35,918 bases of DNA, taken from the NCBI GenBank assembly GCA_023954685.1, contig JAGSHF010000007.1, positions 1 to 35,918 on the forward strand, read 5' to 3'. The notes below the pieces were generated by a model. It made no database searches. It was not told the origin of the DNA and saw nothing but the letters and a program-made list of their open reading frames with translations. Within the stretch, counting starts at the first letter, position 1, and every line of letters starts with the position of its first letter. A program made the position numbers and the translations under genes. Source of the DNA: Flavobacteriaceae bacterium (lineage in GTDB: Bacteria > Bacteroidota > Bacteroidia > Flavobacteriales > Flavobacteriaceae). Positions 1 through 10,837 of the stretch are shown here, one piece after another.

Positions 1-204
1 GAAGAAGAAACAGAAACTGATATGAGGAAAGGAAAAGAGCTTGATGAATTGCCTGAAGATTTTCAATCTGGATCTGGAGAAATTCCCAAGAACATACTCA
101 TGCGGAAAGTAGATGATGACCCCTCTTTGTTTTTAACGAAGAAATTCAGGTACCAAATAAAGAAAAAACAAGTAACAGCAGAAAAAACACAAACAGATTG
201 GTAA
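1..204 (+). CDS. C-terminal fragment of a Bat-operon protein (BatB/BatC-like tail), truncated by window start
   Basis: Open from base 1 in the frame of the 22..204 ORF; tail 'DDPSLFLTKKFRYQIKKKQ' resembles the conserved C-terminus of BatB/BatC proteins; directly upstream of a BatD-like gene. Confidence 0.55.
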   Translation, partial: EEETETDMRKGKELDELPEDFQSGSGEIPKNILMRKVDDDPSLFLTKKFRYQIKKKQVTAEKTQTDW

Positions 205-1547
205 GTAAATTTGGAAAAATAGTATTAGTCGTTTTTATATGCAGCTTCCATAGTTATGGACAGCAATTGATAAGCTATGTTTCTTTAAATCATGAAACGG
301 CATACATTGGTCAACCCGTGCAATTAACGGTTTCGGTTTATACAAATACGTGGTTTACAACTGGTATTGATGTTGGAAATATTCAAGTTGAAGGGGCGCT
401 AACAGTGTATTTTCGATCCGTTTCGAATACTAGAGAATTTAGTGGTAAAAAGTTTGCGGGTGTTGACTTTATTTATAATTTATTTCCAACAAAATCTGGA
501 GAAATATTTGTGCCAGAACTTAAGATAAATGTTGAATCTCCAAAACCTGGTGGTTATAAGGGAATCAAACATGTAGTAAATACAAAAGTAAAAACATTAA
601 ATGTCAACGATGTTCCTACGGGCTATGATCCAAACAATTGGTTGGTGTCTAGTTCCTTGAATATTACAGAACAATGGAATACTACATTGAATACTGTAAA
701 AGTTGGAGATGTGCTACAGCGCAGTATAACAAGATCAGCCGGAGGTACACTCTCTGAATTTATACCCGCGCAACAATGGGATTCTGTAATTGGAGTAAGT
801 ATCTATAATACAAGACCTAAAGTAAATACATTCAAGTCAAAAACCGCGGTATCTGCCAAACGAACCGAAACTGTAAACTATCTTTTTGAAAAGGAAGGTG
901 AAATTGTTTTGCCACAAATTGAATTTATATATTGGAATTATAACAATAAAAGATTCTTTAAAAAAGTAATTGACTCTACGGTTATTACGGTTGCTCCAAA
1001 TGCTGATTTAGAAATGTTGGCTAGTATTAAGAAACGATTAGAAAAAGAGAATCAAGAAACTGAACTCGTTAAAGACCAACCTCTTTTAATTTTAGGGATG
1101 ACACCTAAGCGTTTTGTTATTTGGGTTGTTTTAGGGGTGTTAGGCATTTTTATTTTATTTAAAATCTTAAAATGGATGTACTTTTTTTGTGTAAAAAAGT
1201 ACTCTACCTATATCAATTCAGAATATTACCAATTTAAGAAAGTCCTTCAGGCCATAAAACAAGACAATAACAAAGTGTTTATTGAACAACTTACATTATG
1301 GATGTTGCGTTTAGAATTAAGCGAACAAAGCTTTGATTTTTTCTTAAAAACATATGGTACTGAAAATTTGAAAAGAGAATATAATAGATGTATTGAATTG
1401 ATGTTTAAATCAGAGTCTGGGGATCGCTTTGAAAATAGTAAAGTACTGATGGACGCATTAAAAATTTCTAGGAAATCATATTATCATAATATTCAAAATA
1501 AAGCGATTGAAGTGTTAAAAACAGATTGGTTGAACCCAACTAATTAA
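198..1547 (+). CDS. batD: BatD-like aerotolerance/oxygen tolerance protein
   Basis: 449 aa, TTG start overlapping the previous stop; signal peptide MVSKFGKIVLVVFICSFHSYGQ, beta-rich periplasmic part 'VSLNHETAYIGQPVQLTVSVYT', one late TM segment 'FVIWVVLGVLGIFILFKIL'. Confidence 0.75.
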   Translation: MVSKFGKIVLVVFICSFHSYGQQLISYVSLNHETAYIGQPVQLTVSVYTNTWFTTGIDVGNIQVEGALTVYFRSVSNTREFSGKKFAGVDFIYNLFPTKSGEIFVPELKINVESPKPGGYKGIKHVVNTKVKTLNVNDVPTGYDPNNWLVSSSLNITEQWNTTLNTVKVGDVLQRSITRSAGGTLSEFIPAQQWDSVIGVSIYNTRPKVNTFKSKTAVSAKRTETVNYLFEKEGEIVLPQIEFIYWNYNNKRFFKKVIDSTVITVAPNADLEMLASIKKRLEKENQETELVKDQPLLILGMTPKRFVIWVVLGVLGIFILFKILKWMYFFCVKKYSTYINSEYYQFKKVLQAIKQDNNKVFIEQLTLWMLRLELSEQSFDFFLKTYGTENLKREYNRCIELMFKSESGDRFENSKVLMDALKISRKSYYHNIQNKAIEVLKTDWLNPTN

Positions 1548-1553
1548 TTGATT

Positions 1554-2624
1554 TTAAAAAACTTCTCCTATTCTAAAATAGACACCCCAATCTCCCTTGC
1601 CAACAGCAGCTTCAAGCCCAACATTCATTTTGTTTTTTGGAAAAGCTGCGTATCTGAATCCGGCACCGATACTAGGTAAGATAACCCCATTGTCTGACGT
1701 ATTATCACCATTAAACACTGTTGCAAGTCCAGTGAATCCTACTAGGCCCATTTTCTTCCAAGGATTATATCGATACTCGCCTTGCAAAGCCACAATTTGT
1801 TTACCTCGGTAACGTCCTTGTGTATAGCCTCTTATATCGGTTCCACTCACCACAAACTGTTGGTTAAAGCTCAAATCTCCTAGGCCAACACCAGTATATA
1901 TTCTTGCGGCAATAAGGTCTCTATTATTCTTTAATGAAATATATTTATTATAGTTAAATGTGAACTTATTGAAATTTTCATCATTGCCAAAAAATTCTGG
2001 TGCTGAATCTATTTTTAATTCAGATAGAAAACCGGTTGTAGGATAATAAACACTATCTCTTGTGTCATATGAGAAAATAAGGCCTAAGATATTTAATCTG
2101 TCAATTTGTGTAGTTGCCCCCTCATAATCAACAATGGTCGATCTGTCTAAAAATTGATAGTTGATACCGCCGTAAAAATGTTTAATTATTAGACGTTGCA
2201 ATTCAAATTTAAAATAGAAGGTATCAGAGTTATAATCTAAATACGAATTAATTTCTTCTGAAAAGAGTTGAGAGTTGAAATTTCCTTTACCGCCTACTAA
2301 AATCAAACGGTATTTATCTTCTTTAAAATAGAGTTTATTGAATGCAAAACCACCCCAAGATTCGTTGGTAGTATAAACAGCAGCCATACCTGAAATTGAT
2401 TTTGGCGAAATTGTGTCATTTGCATTGGTTTTATACATGATCATGGGTAATGCACCAAAGACGCCTCCCATTGTACGGTCATAACTAATATAAGGAATTG
2501 GTGAAAATTCTATTTTTTTGACTTTCGTCGTATCCTTTTTTTGTTGACTCTTTTGGGCGTTAACAACATTAGTACTCGTTATTAAGCAAAGTAGCAATAT
2601 TACTAGCGGTTGGAAGTATTTCAT
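1554..2624 (-). CDS. Outer-membrane beta-barrel protein, BamA/surface-antigen (D15)-like
   Basis: 356 aa, signal peptide; 'SYDTRDSVYYPTTGFLSELKI', 'GTDIRGYTQGRYRGKQ' and terminal '...FRIGEVF' are typical of Omp85-type barrel domains. Confidence 0.7.
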   Translation of the reverse strand: MKYFQPLVILLLCLITSTNVVNAQKSQQKKDTTKVKKIEFSPIPYISYDRTMGGVFGALPMIMYKTNANDTISPKSISGMAAVYTTNESWGGFAFNKLYFKEDKYRLILVGGKGNFNSQLFSEEINSYLDYNSDTFYFKFELQRLIIKHFYGGINYQFLDRSTIVDYEGATTQIDRLNILGLIFSYDTRDSVYYPTTGFLSELKIDSAPEFFGNDENFNKFTFNYNKYISLKNNRDLIAARIYTGVGLGDLSFNQQFVVSGTDIRGYTQGRYRGKQIVALQGEYRYNPWKKMGLVGFTGLATVFNGDNTSDNGVILPSIGAGFRYAAFPKNKMNVGLEAAVGKGDWGVYFRIGEVF

Positions 2625-2798
2625 AGTTCAAAAATACTGTTTTTTATAATATTACAATGTGATATTTCTTTTGAGCAACATTTATTAAAATGGCTCAATT
2701 GCTCTAAAGTAAATATCTTAATCCCCAATGCTTATGGAACCTTCTTGGTCTATTGCATTAGATGCTATGTGTGTTGATGGTAAATACCTGTATAGAGA

Positions 2799-3230
2799 TT
2801 AGCTAGCCTCTACTTTAAAGATTTGCATACCTTCTACCCAATAAATCGAGGACTCATAAAATATTAGTGCTGTTTTAACGATGCGATCTGATTTGTCACG
2901 CGGGGATTTAAATTTAAAACGAGCAACCGAGTTGTTGAAGTTTAAGGTGTGATTGTCGTCTAAATCAAAAGTGTTTGAAGTGAAATAAACCTGATTATTT
3001 TTTATGGTCCAAGTGCCTTTTCCATATTTATTTTCTTCAGGATTTTTCGCCAGCTTTCTGTAAAAATGAAAATTAAAAGTACCATCAGATTTCAAAGAGA
3101 GCTCATACTTAATCTTGCCCCATTCAGAATTAGCGCCTAAATTTAGTTCATATTTGCCTTGTAAACTGGGCGTTTGCGCTATAATAATATGACTTATAGC
3201 GATTGTTGCCATTAAAATTAGTGATTTCAT
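2799..3230 (-). CDS. Small secreted protein of unknown function
   Basis: ORF to 3284, but Met19 gives a clean signal peptide MKSLILMATIAISHIIIAQ, so the start is probably 3230. Confidence 0.55.
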   Translation of the reverse strand: MKSLILMATIAISHIIIAQTPSLQGKYELNLGANSEWGKIKYELSLKSDGTFNFHFYRKLAKNPEENKYGKGTWTIKNNQVYFTSNTFDLDDNHTLNFNNSVARFKFKSPRDKSDRIVKTALIFYESSIYWVEGMQIFKVEAS

Positions 3231-3342
3231 TTTTTGATTGAATTGTGTTTCATGAATTAGCCACATGAATTGTGCCATAATCATAAAAAAGTGTTAATTA
3301 TCAAATAAATAATTCTGTATCTTTATTCAAACTCCAACCAAA

Positions 3343-4605
3343 ATGAAAAAAAGAACTTTTATCAAAAAATTATCGTTGGCAACGCTAGGAACCCCACTTT
3401 ATGCAAGTGCACTAGCTTCGAGTATTGCAGCAGCTTCAAAAACAACCCCTAAACTACTAGCTGCTGATGATGAGTTTTGGGCCAAAATACGTATGGATTA
3501 CAAGCTAAAACCAGAATATATAAATTTAGAAAGTGGATACTACAATATTATACCCACTCCAACACTGGAAGCCTTACATGAACATATAAATAGGGTTAAT
3601 TATCAAGGGTCTTATTATATGCGCACCGAACAATGGGATAATAAAGATAGAATGGCAAACAAATTAGCCATGCTTCTAGGTAGTACCAAGAAGAATGTGA
3701 TTATTACTCGAAATACTACGGAATCTTTAGACATGGTTATAAAAGGGATGGATTGGTCCCATGGGGATGAAGCGGTTTATGCCGATCAAGATTACGGCGC
3801 AATGAAAATGATGTTTGAGCAAGTAGCACATCGTTATGGAGTAATTAATAAAGTTGTATCGGTGCCCAACCATCCGAAATCTGATGAAGAAATTGTACAA
3901 GTATATGCGGAAGCTATAACTGAAAGGACTAAGTTATTAATGGTGTGTCACATGATAAACATTACTGGCCATATTTTGCCAATAAAAAAAATATGTAAAA
4001 TGGCACATGAAAGAGGTGTTCAGGTCATGGTAGATGGAGCGCACTGCGTTGGTCATTTTCAGTTTAATATTGAAGAGTTAGATTGTGATTATTATGGCTC
4101 TAGTTTGCATAAATGGCTTGCTGTGCCGCTTGGCACTGGAATGCTCTATGTTAATGATAAACATATTGATACGTTATGGCCCGTATTTGCGGAGCATCAG
4201 CGGGAACCTGGAGATATATCTAGGTTGAATCATACAGGAACCTTACCTGTTTATCATGACTTGACGATAGAAAATGCGATTGATTATTATAATATGTTGG
4301 GAGGGGAGCGAAAAGAAGAACGATTGAGGTATTTGCAAGAGTACTGGACAAAACAAGTTAGAGATGTGCCTAATATTATTGTAAATACTCCTGTTGAATC
4401 GGAACGTGCTTGTGGTATTGCTAATGTAGGGATTACCACAATGCAACCAGCAGAGCTAGCAAAACGTTTAATGGATGACTATAAAGTATTTACAGTAGCT
4501 ATAGATTATGCAAATGTAAAAGGATGTAGGATAACGCCGAATGTGTTTACAACCATCGCTGAATTGGACGTATTTGCAAATGCTTTAAAAGAAATGGCAG
4601 CATAA
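3343..4605 (+). CDS. Class-V PLP-dependent aminotransferase (isopenicillin-N epimerase-like) with N-terminal export-like signal
   Basis: 420 aa; PLP-lysine context 'DYYGSSLHKWLAVPLGTGMLYV', 'VMVDGAHCVGHF'; N-terminus MKKRTFIKKLSLATLGTPLYASALA. Confidence 0.8.
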   Translation: MKKRTFIKKLSLATLGTPLYASALASSIAAASKTTPKLLAADDEFWAKIRMDYKLKPEYINLESGYYNIIPTPTLEALHEHINRVNYQGSYYMRTEQWDNKDRMANKLAMLLGSTKKNVIITRNTTESLDMVIKGMDWSHGDEAVYADQDYGAMKMMFEQVAHRYGVINKVVSVPNHPKSDEEIVQVYAEAITERTKLLMVCHMINITGHILPIKKICKMAHERGVQVMVDGAHCVGHFQFNIEELDCDYYGSSLHKWLAVPLGTGMLYVNDKHIDTLWPVFAEHQREPGDISRLNHTGTLPVYHDLTIENAIDYYNMLGGERKEERLRYLQEYWTKQVRDVPNIIVNTPVESERACGIANVGITTMQPAELAKRLMDDYKVFTVAIDYANVKGCRITPNVFTTIAELDVFANALKEMAA

Positions 4606-4761
4606 GACGAATTGAACACATTGATTTTTCCATTAAACGCAGTAAAAACCCTCTTGATATCTATACAAGATAGCCATGTGGGTTAATTGGAGCAGGCAGC
4701 ATGTGGTAATCTAAAATTTAAGTATTGCGTATTTTAAAAAAACTAACAGTAAAAGCAAAGT

Positions 4762-5238
4762 CTAATTGGCAAAAGGAGGTAATAGGGTATAATGGCCATG
4801 AATACAAAGCCATTTATTTTTGTCTTTCACAAAAATACGAGTCGATTTTCCTTTAGAGGCAAATGGAATACCTTCTGTTGTACCATGATCTGACCAATAA
4901 TAGGTAATCCATGCCACGTCATCTTTTATAGTTACAATGGGGTCAATCATTTCGGTGTGAATATTTTCAGATGTTTTAACCCAATTAGCTACACCTTCAA
5001 TTTCCAGTTTTTTTCCTAGTGTGATCTCGGCGTCATACTCTCCAAATTGAGAAAAATCTGGATGAATATACTGAGCATATGCTTCAATATCTTCATTTTC
5101 TATCGCCGCCCACATCTTATTTAGAGTTGTTTTAATAGCTTCCTTTTCAACCTCTAACTGTTCATTTGTGAGTTGTTGATTCTTGGTTGTACAACTCATA
5201 AAAATCAATAAAAAAAGAAAAGGGAAAATGTGTTTCAT
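4762..5238 (-). CDS. NTF2-like / SnoaL-like domain lipoprotein
   Basis: Lipobox 'LIFMSC' after Met13 of the ORF (start about 5238); 'IKTTLNKMWAAIENEDIEAYAQYIHPDFSQFG' is NTF2/DUF4440-like. Confidence 0.6.
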   Translation of the reverse strand: MKHIFPFLFLLIFMSCTTKNQQLTNEQLEVEKEAIKTTLNKMWAAIENEDIEAYAQYIHPDFSQFGEYDAEITLGKKLEIEGVANWVKTSENIHTEMIDPIVTIKDDVAWITYYWSDHGTTEGIPFASKGKSTRIFVKDKNKWLCIHGHYTLLPPFAN

Positions 5239-5267
5239 AAGATTAAAGTGAGATTGCGAAAAAAAAG

Positions 5268-6548
5268 TTACCATTCATTAATTCGGTTAGAATCCAACTT
5301 AACAAAAACAAACAAAAGAATTGTAAAGCCCCAAAGACCGGAACCACCGTAGCTAAAAAAAGGTAACGGAATTCCAATAGTGGGAATTAATCCCATTACC
5401 ATACCAATATTTATCATAAAATGCATGAGAAATATAGAGGCCACACTATATCCATAAACCCTACTGAACTGGGATTTTTGTAATTCAGAAAGGTGTAGAA
5501 TTCTAATAATAAGAAGCACAAAAAGAATCACCACAATACTACTACCAATAAAACCCCATTCTTCTCCAACCGTACTAAAAATGTAATCGGTGTGTTGTTC
5601 CGGTACGAATTTACCAATGGTACGTGTGCCTTCTAAGAACCCTTTTCCAGCAAAACCTCCTGAGCTTATCGCCTTTTCAGATTCATTAAGATTGTATAAT
5701 ATATCGCGCTTCATGGCTTCGAGTTTTGCTGGATCTTTTTCCAATCTTAACCATAAACTAATCCGATCTTGCTGATGTGGTTTCAAAACATTTGAATAGA
5801 AGAAATTAACGCTAAAAGCAAATACAGTTGATATGACTATAATAAAAATCGGCTTTAAAATGTTCTTGTTCTTTTTTTGAATAAAAAAATGGTGAATAAG
5901 AATAAATACGCCAACGATAATAGCTGTGGTAATGACTCCAAATTTCAATGCTGAGATGGATAGTAAAATCACCGCAAATCCTAACAATAAGTATACATGA
6001 GGAATCCCTTCTCTATAAAACACAAAGAAGAACGATGCGTAAACAATGGTACTTCCGGCATCATTTTGAAGTAAAATTAAAAATGCTGGTACAAAAATTA
6101 TTAATGCAGTTTTAATTTGATCATTTACAGATTTAATATTGGTTTGTAGATCGCTAATATATTTTGCTACCGCCAGAGCCGTCGCCATCTTAGCAAATTC
6201 ACTAGGCTGTAAAGTCATACCTCCGATGGCGTACCAGGAAGTGGCACCATTAACAGTTTTACCTATTACAAATAAACCAAGTAAGGACAGAATAGAGGCT
6301 AGGTAAATAACACTAGCGAAGCGTTCGTAAAATTTGGCTTCAATACTTAAAATGAGGATGATTAAAACAAGCGTAAAAAGTATGAATATGAGTTGTTTAC
6401 CAAATGGTTGACTCATATCAAAATAACTGCTTATTTCTCCTGTTGCGGAAGCTGAAAAAATATTAACCCACCCAAAACCAACTAAGAGTAGAAAAAGTAG
6501 TATGGTTATCCAATCAAATTTTAAATTATGGTTACGATCAAGACTCAT
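5268..6548 (-). CDS. rodA: Rod shape-determining protein RodA (SEDS glycosyltransferase)
   Basis: 426 aa polytopic; 'GATSWYAIGGMTLQPSEFAKMA', 'EQHTDYIFSTVGEEWGFIG', 'GIPLPFFSYGGSG' SEDS motifs. Confidence 0.95.
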   Translation of the reverse strand: MSLDRNHNLKFDWITILLFLLLVGFGWVNIFSASATGEISSYFDMSQPFGKQLIFILFTLVLIILILSIEAKFYERFASVIYLASILSLLGLFVIGKTVNGATSWYAIGGMTLQPSEFAKMATALAVAKYISDLQTNIKSVNDQIKTALIIFVPAFLILLQNDAGSTIVYASFFFVFYREGIPHVYLLLGFAVILLSISALKFGVITTAIIVGVFILIHHFFIQKKNKNILKPIFIIVISTVFAFSVNFFYSNVLKPHQQDRISLWLRLEKDPAKLEAMKRDILYNLNESEKAISSGGFAGKGFLEGTRTIGKFVPEQHTDYIFSTVGEEWGFIGSSIVVILFVLLIIRILHLSELQKSQFSRVYGYSVASIFLMHFMINIGMVMGLIPTIGIPLPFFSYGGSGLWGFTILLFVFVKLDSNRINEW

Positions 6549-8479
6549 TCTAACTTGTTTAAGGATTGTTTGGCCTTTTTCTCACGTTCATAATCTTCCA
6601 CAAGCAATACCCTTGAATTCGCATTTATGCCAAAGGGTTCTCCGCTAAAGGGTTTCTCATATTCATGCTCCAAAGTACGACTTGTGACCCAAGTCTCAAG
6701 ATCGGTTCGAGTTATGTTACCTTTTATGTATTTTTCAATCATAAGACTTGCAATACGTCCAGCAAATCTAGCACCGAAGTACCCGTTTTCTACGAGGACG
6801 GCAATGGCTATTTTTGGGTTGTCTTTAGGGGCAAAAGCAATGAAAATAGAGTGATCTGTAAGTTGAGTTCTTACACTATCAATTTTGGTGAAGTTTTCTG
6901 CTGTTCCCGTTTTACCACAAATTTCAATCCCCGGGATTTGTAAAAAAGCGGCAGTACCTTTATTGTAAACATCAAAAAGGCCTTGAATAACAGGTTCAAA
7001 ATGACGCTTTTCTATTGTTGTATTGTGAACCGTTGTATACTTTTTATCTAGATTTTGGCCTTCAATGGATTTGATAATATGTGGTGTTAAATAATATCCT
7101 CTATTAGCGATTGCAGCAGTCATATTTGCTAGCTGAATTGGTGTGACCAAAACTTCCCCTTGTCCAATAGCATTAGATAAGGTGGTTGTTGCCTGCCATT
7201 TAAAATCAGGATACCATTTGTCATAATAGGCGCCATCAGGTATATTCCCTTTTTTACCTATGGTTAAATCATAACCTAAATAATTTCCGAGTCCAAAACT
7301 TCTAATATGATTACTCCAAACATCCATAGCATGACTTGCATCATCATATTTTTCTATTGTTTTTCGATATGCCGTGGCAAAATAGGCGTTACAAGATTTT
7401 GAAATTCCTGTATTTAAAACCCGAACACCACCACCACAGTGGCATCCCATTTTTCGACCATTTCTTCCGTAAACATAACCGTGATAACAGGTCACTTTAG
7501 TATTAACATCCAAAACGCCTTCTTGAAGTGCAGTTAACGCTATTAACGCTTTAAAGGGAGATCCTGGTTCATGCATCCGCAAGAGACCTTTATCAATTAA
7601 TGGTAAATGTATGGAGTCGTTATTAAGTTTTGTATAGTTACGGGACCTGGATCTACCTACTAATAAATTTGGATTATATGAAGGGGCAGAAATAAGGCTT
7701 AAAATTTCGCCGCTGGCAGGTTCTATAGCTACGATTCCTCCCACTTTATTTTGCATTAGCAGTTCGCCATATTCTTGTAATTCTGCATCAATAGTAACCG
7801 TTACATCTTTTCCTGCAGTAGGAATGGTGTCAAAAGCACCATTTTTATACGGGCCTAAATCGCGATTAAATCTGTCTTTTTGAATGAATTTAACCCCTTT
7901 TACACCGCGTAATTCGTTTTCGTATGACAACTCAATACCTTGCTTGCCAATTAAATCTCCCATACGGTAATAAGGATCGGCATTAATTTCTTTCTGATTG
8001 GCTTCGGCGATATAACCTAAAACATTAGCTCCAATGGTAGTTTGATAATCTCTAAGGGATCTTTTTTGAATATAGAAGCCTTCAAATTTGTGCATCTTTT
8101 CAGATAAAACAGCGTAATTTTCTTTAGATAAATGCGCTAAGAAAACTTGTGCTATTCTAGGAGAGTACCGGTAATTTCTGTTGTATTTTTTTATAAAATC
8201 TTCTTTGCTGATTTTTAGTAATCCGCAAAACTCCAAAGTATCTAAAGGTTTTACTTCACGCGGAATTATCATCACATCATAGGAAGGTTGATTGGCGACT
8301 AATAGTTTTCCTTTTCTATCATAAACATAGCCTCGTTTAGGATAATGAAAGACTTTTCTAATGGCATTGTCTTCGTATATGTTATAAGCTTCACTGCTAT
8401 AAACTTGAAGATAAAACAATCGAATTATAAATACGATACCAACTAAAAGCACTACTGAAAAGAGTAGAAGTTTTCTCAT
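6545..8479 (-). CDS. mrdA: Penicillin-binding protein 2
   Basis: 644 aa; 'GKQGIELSYENELRGVKG', SxxK-like 'EPGSPFKALIAL', 'KSCNAYF', 'CGKTGTAE'; overlaps rodA by 4 nt. Confidence 0.95.
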   Translation of the reverse strand: MRKLLLFSVVLLVGIVFIIRLFYLQVYSSEAYNIYEDNAIRKVFHYPKRGYVYDRKGKLLVANQPSYDVMIIPREVKPLDTLEFCGLLKISKEDFIKKYNRNYRYSPRIAQVFLAHLSKENYAVLSEKMHKFEGFYIQKRSLRDYQTTIGANVLGYIAEANQKEINADPYYRMGDLIGKQGIELSYENELRGVKGVKFIQKDRFNRDLGPYKNGAFDTIPTAGKDVTVTIDAELQEYGELLMQNKVGGIVAIEPASGEILSLISAPSYNPNLLVGRSRSRNYTKLNNDSIHLPLIDKGLLRMHEPGSPFKALIALTALQEGVLDVNTKVTCYHGYVYGRNGRKMGCHCGGGVRVLNTGISKSCNAYFATAYRKTIEKYDDASHAMDVWSNHIRSFGLGNYLGYDLTIGKKGNIPDGAYYDKWYPDFKWQATTTLSNAIGQGEVLVTPIQLANMTAAIANRGYYLTPHIIKSIEGQNLDKKYTTVHNTTIEKRHFEPVIQGLFDVYNKGTAAFLQIPGIEICGKTGTAENFTKIDSVRTQLTDHSIFIAFAPKDNPKIAIAVLVENGYFGARFAGRIASLMIEKYIKGNITRTDLETWVTSRTLEHEYEKPFSGEPFGINANSRVLLVEDYEREKKAKQSLNKLE

Positions 8480-8982
8480 TTATTTTTTCTGCTAAATAAA
8501 ACGGTTATTAAAAGACAAAGTAATAAGGTAAAGACTCCTGAGAATAACGATTTTTTTAGGATCAAAAGTATTTTAGTACTGTTAAAAATTTCAAGACTAA
8601 ACAATATGATATGATGAACAATAATTAAAATAGAAAAATAGGTGAGGCGCTGTCCAAATTCTGTTAAACTAAATTTTATGGTTTGATAATCATAACTAGT
8701 TCCAAATGCAAATTTTAAAACAACAGGTCTCATGTAGGCGATAGTAACACATGCGGCTGCATGTACACCGCCTGAATCTGAAAATAAATCAACCCCTAAT
8801 CCCAGCAAAAAACTTATAAAAATGAAAAGCATTCTGTTATTTTTTGCAGGATAAAGCAAAATGAACAAAATGTATAAATAGGGATTGATGTACCCTAAAA
8901 AGTTAATATTATTGAGTACAATAGCTTGAACTAAAATTAAAACAATGAACCTTACGATATGTAGTGAAATAACATTATTCAT
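8476..8982 (-). CDS. mreD: Rod shape-determining protein MreD
   Basis: 168 aa membrane protein in the mreC/mrdA position; 'NPYLYILFILLYP...GLGVDLFSDSGGVHAAACVTIAYMRP'. Confidence 0.85.
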   Translation of the reverse strand: MNNVISLHIVRFIVLILVQAIVLNNINFLGYINPYLYILFILLYPAKNNRMLFIFISFLLGLGVDLFSDSGGVHAAACVTIAYMRPVVLKFAFGTSYDYQTIKFSLTEFGQRLTYFSILIIVHHIILFSLEIFNSTKILLILKKSLFSGVFTLLLCLLITVLFSRKNK

Positions 8983-9796
8983 CGGCAGTACTTAATGTTG
9001 AGATTTCACTAAAGTCTTTGTTTTCAATAATGTAAACATGTCCAATGTTGGTCATGTCATTATATAATTCAATGTCCAATGTAAAGTAATTCTCAGTTTC
9101 GTCAAGTTTAAAATCGACTACAGTGCCAACAGGAATGTTTTTTGGGAATATTGTTGATAATCCACCGGTTACTATTGAATCTCCTATTGCAACTGGTGCT
9201 TGGTTGGGCACATCAATAAGTTGAACAATTTTAGGCGAATTACCATTCCATGTTAGCGTACCAAAATGATTGGTTTTCTTAAGTTTAGCATTCACACGAA
9301 TGTTTGTGTTTAATACTGATATAACTCTTGAATAACCGTTTGATGTGTTATCTATTATGCCCACAATGCCTTTAGAAGAAATAACACCAAAATCTTCGCC
9401 AATACTATCTTGTTGACCCTTATTGATAATAAGATAATTATTGGTTGCAGAATAACTGTTTTTGTAAACTTCCGCAGGTGTTAATTTGTAATGAGATGCT
9501 ACGTGTGTTGAATCTAATATTTCTTTAGATACGGCGTTAACTTCAGAATTATATAATACAGCTTTTAATAGGCTGTTTTCTTCTAGAAGAATTTCATTTT
9601 CCGTTCTTAAATTAAAATATCCATCAATATTATTTAATGAAGCATAAACACCTCCCGTTAAAAAGTTGGCGGAATTAATAAATTTGCTTCTGTGGTAAGA
9701 ATGTGATTGAATGGTAAAAAAAAGCGAAATCGAAAATAGCAATACAAACAAAAGAAATGTTTTGTTTCGTATTAAAAAATTAATGATTTGTTGCAT
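8975..9796 (-). CDS. mreC: Rod shape-determining protein MreC
   Basis: 273 aa; one TM, coiled coil, 'GVISSKGIVGIIDNTSNGYSRVISVLNTNIRVNAKLKKT', 'GDSIVTGGLSTIFPKNIPVGTV'. Confidence 0.93.
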   Translation of the reverse strand: MQQIINFLIRNKTFLLFVLLFSISLFFTIQSHSYHRSKFINSANFLTGGVYASLNNIDGYFNLRTENEILLEENSLLKAVLYNSEVNAVSKEILDSTHVASHYKLTPAEVYKNSYSATNNYLIINKGQQDSIGEDFGVISSKGIVGIIDNTSNGYSRVISVLNTNIRVNAKLKKTNHFGTLTWNGNSPKIVQLIDVPNQAPVAIGDSIVTGGLSTIFPKNIPVGTVVDFKLDETENYFTLDIELYNDMTNIGHVYIIENKDFSEISTLSTADE

Positions 9797-9808
9797 TGCT
9801 TAGTTTTC

Positions 9809-10837
9809 CTATTTAATCAATACGCTTCTGTATTTTGGTAAGTTTTTAAGCACAATACCTGTTCCTCTAACGACGGCACGTAAAGGGTCTTCAGCAATAT
9901 AAACAGGAAGATCTGTTTTTTGCGAGAGTCTTTTGTCTAGGCCTCTTAGCATAGAGCCACCACCAGCCAAATATATTCCAGTATTATAAATATCGGCGGC
10001 TAATTCTGGAGGTGTTTGTGATAAAGTTTCCATCACGGAATCTTCAATTCTTAAAATAGATTTATCCAATGCTTTAGCAATTTCTCTAAAAGAAATTTGA
10101 ACTTGTTTAGGTTTTCCAGTAAGTAAATCTCGTCCTTGAACGCTCATTTCTTCCGGAGGTAATTCTAAATCTTCAGTGGCCGCACCAATTTGAATTTTAA
10201 TTTTTTCAGCAGTGCGATCTCCAACATATAAGTTATGCTGGGTACGCATATAATAAATAATATCATTAGTGAATACATCACCTGCAACTTTAACTGATTT
10301 GTCACATACAATACCACCTAATGCAATTACAGCAATTTCTGTTGTTCCACCGCCTATATCAACAATCATATTCCCTTTAGGTTGCATGATGTCTACACCA
10401 ATACCAATTGCAGCTGCCATTGGTTCGTGAATTAAATAGACTTCTTTTCCATTAACACGTTCCGCAGACTCTTTAACCGCACGCATTTCCACTTCTGTAA
10501 TTCCAGAAGGAATACAAATAACCATACGTAATGCCGGAGCAAATAACTTCTTTTTTAAAGCCGGAATGTTTTTAATGAACATGCTTATCATTTGCTCTGA
10601 GGCATCAAAATCAGCAATTACCCCATCTTTTAGAGGTCTAATGGTTTTGATGTTTTCATGCGTTTTACCTTGCATCATACTGGCTTCTTTGCCAACGGCT
10701 ATGATTTTGCCTGAAATACGGTCTCTTGCTACTATGGATGGACTATCAACCACAACTTTGTCATTGTGGATAATAAGTGTGTTTGCGGTTCCTAAATCTA
10801 TTGCAATTTCTTCGGTTAAGAAATCAAAAAATCCCAT
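9809..10837 (-). CDS. mreB: Rod shape-determining protein MreB
   Basis: 342 aa; 'EIAIDLGTANTLI', 'MIVDIGGGTTEIAVIALGGIV', 'LAGGGSMLRGLDKRL'. Confidence 0.97.
   Translation of the reverse strand: MGFFDFLTEEIAIDLGTANTLIIHNDKVVVDSPSIVARDRISGKIIAVGKEASMMQGKTHENIKTIRPLKDGVIADFDASEQMISMFIKNIPALKKKLFAPALRMVICIPSGITEVEMRAVKESAERVNGKEVYLIHEPMAAAIGIGVDIMQPKGNMIVDIGGGTTEIAVIALGGIVCDKSVKVAGDVFTNDIIYYMRTQHNLYVGDRTAEKIKIQIGAATEDLELPPEEMSVQGRDLLTGKPKQVQISFREIAKALDKSILRIEDSVMETLSQTPPELAADIYNTGIYLAGGGSMLRGLDKRLSQKTDLPVYIAEDPLRAVVRGTGIVLKNLPKYRSVLIK

Noticed and set aside
1597-1812. Plus-strand ORF opposite the beta-barrel gene
   Set aside because: Fully antisense to a well-supported CDS with no family features; shadow ORF. 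The same applies to the tracks at 5590, 6627, 6665, 10566, 12059, 15101, 15551, 16001, 19378, 20139, 23190, 27711, 28764, 31996, 33675 and 34536.
2728-2802. 24-codon ORF MLMEPSWSIALDAMCVDGKYLYRD in the gap after the barrel gene
   Set aside because: Too short, no homology recognised, no promoter evidence; could be chance.
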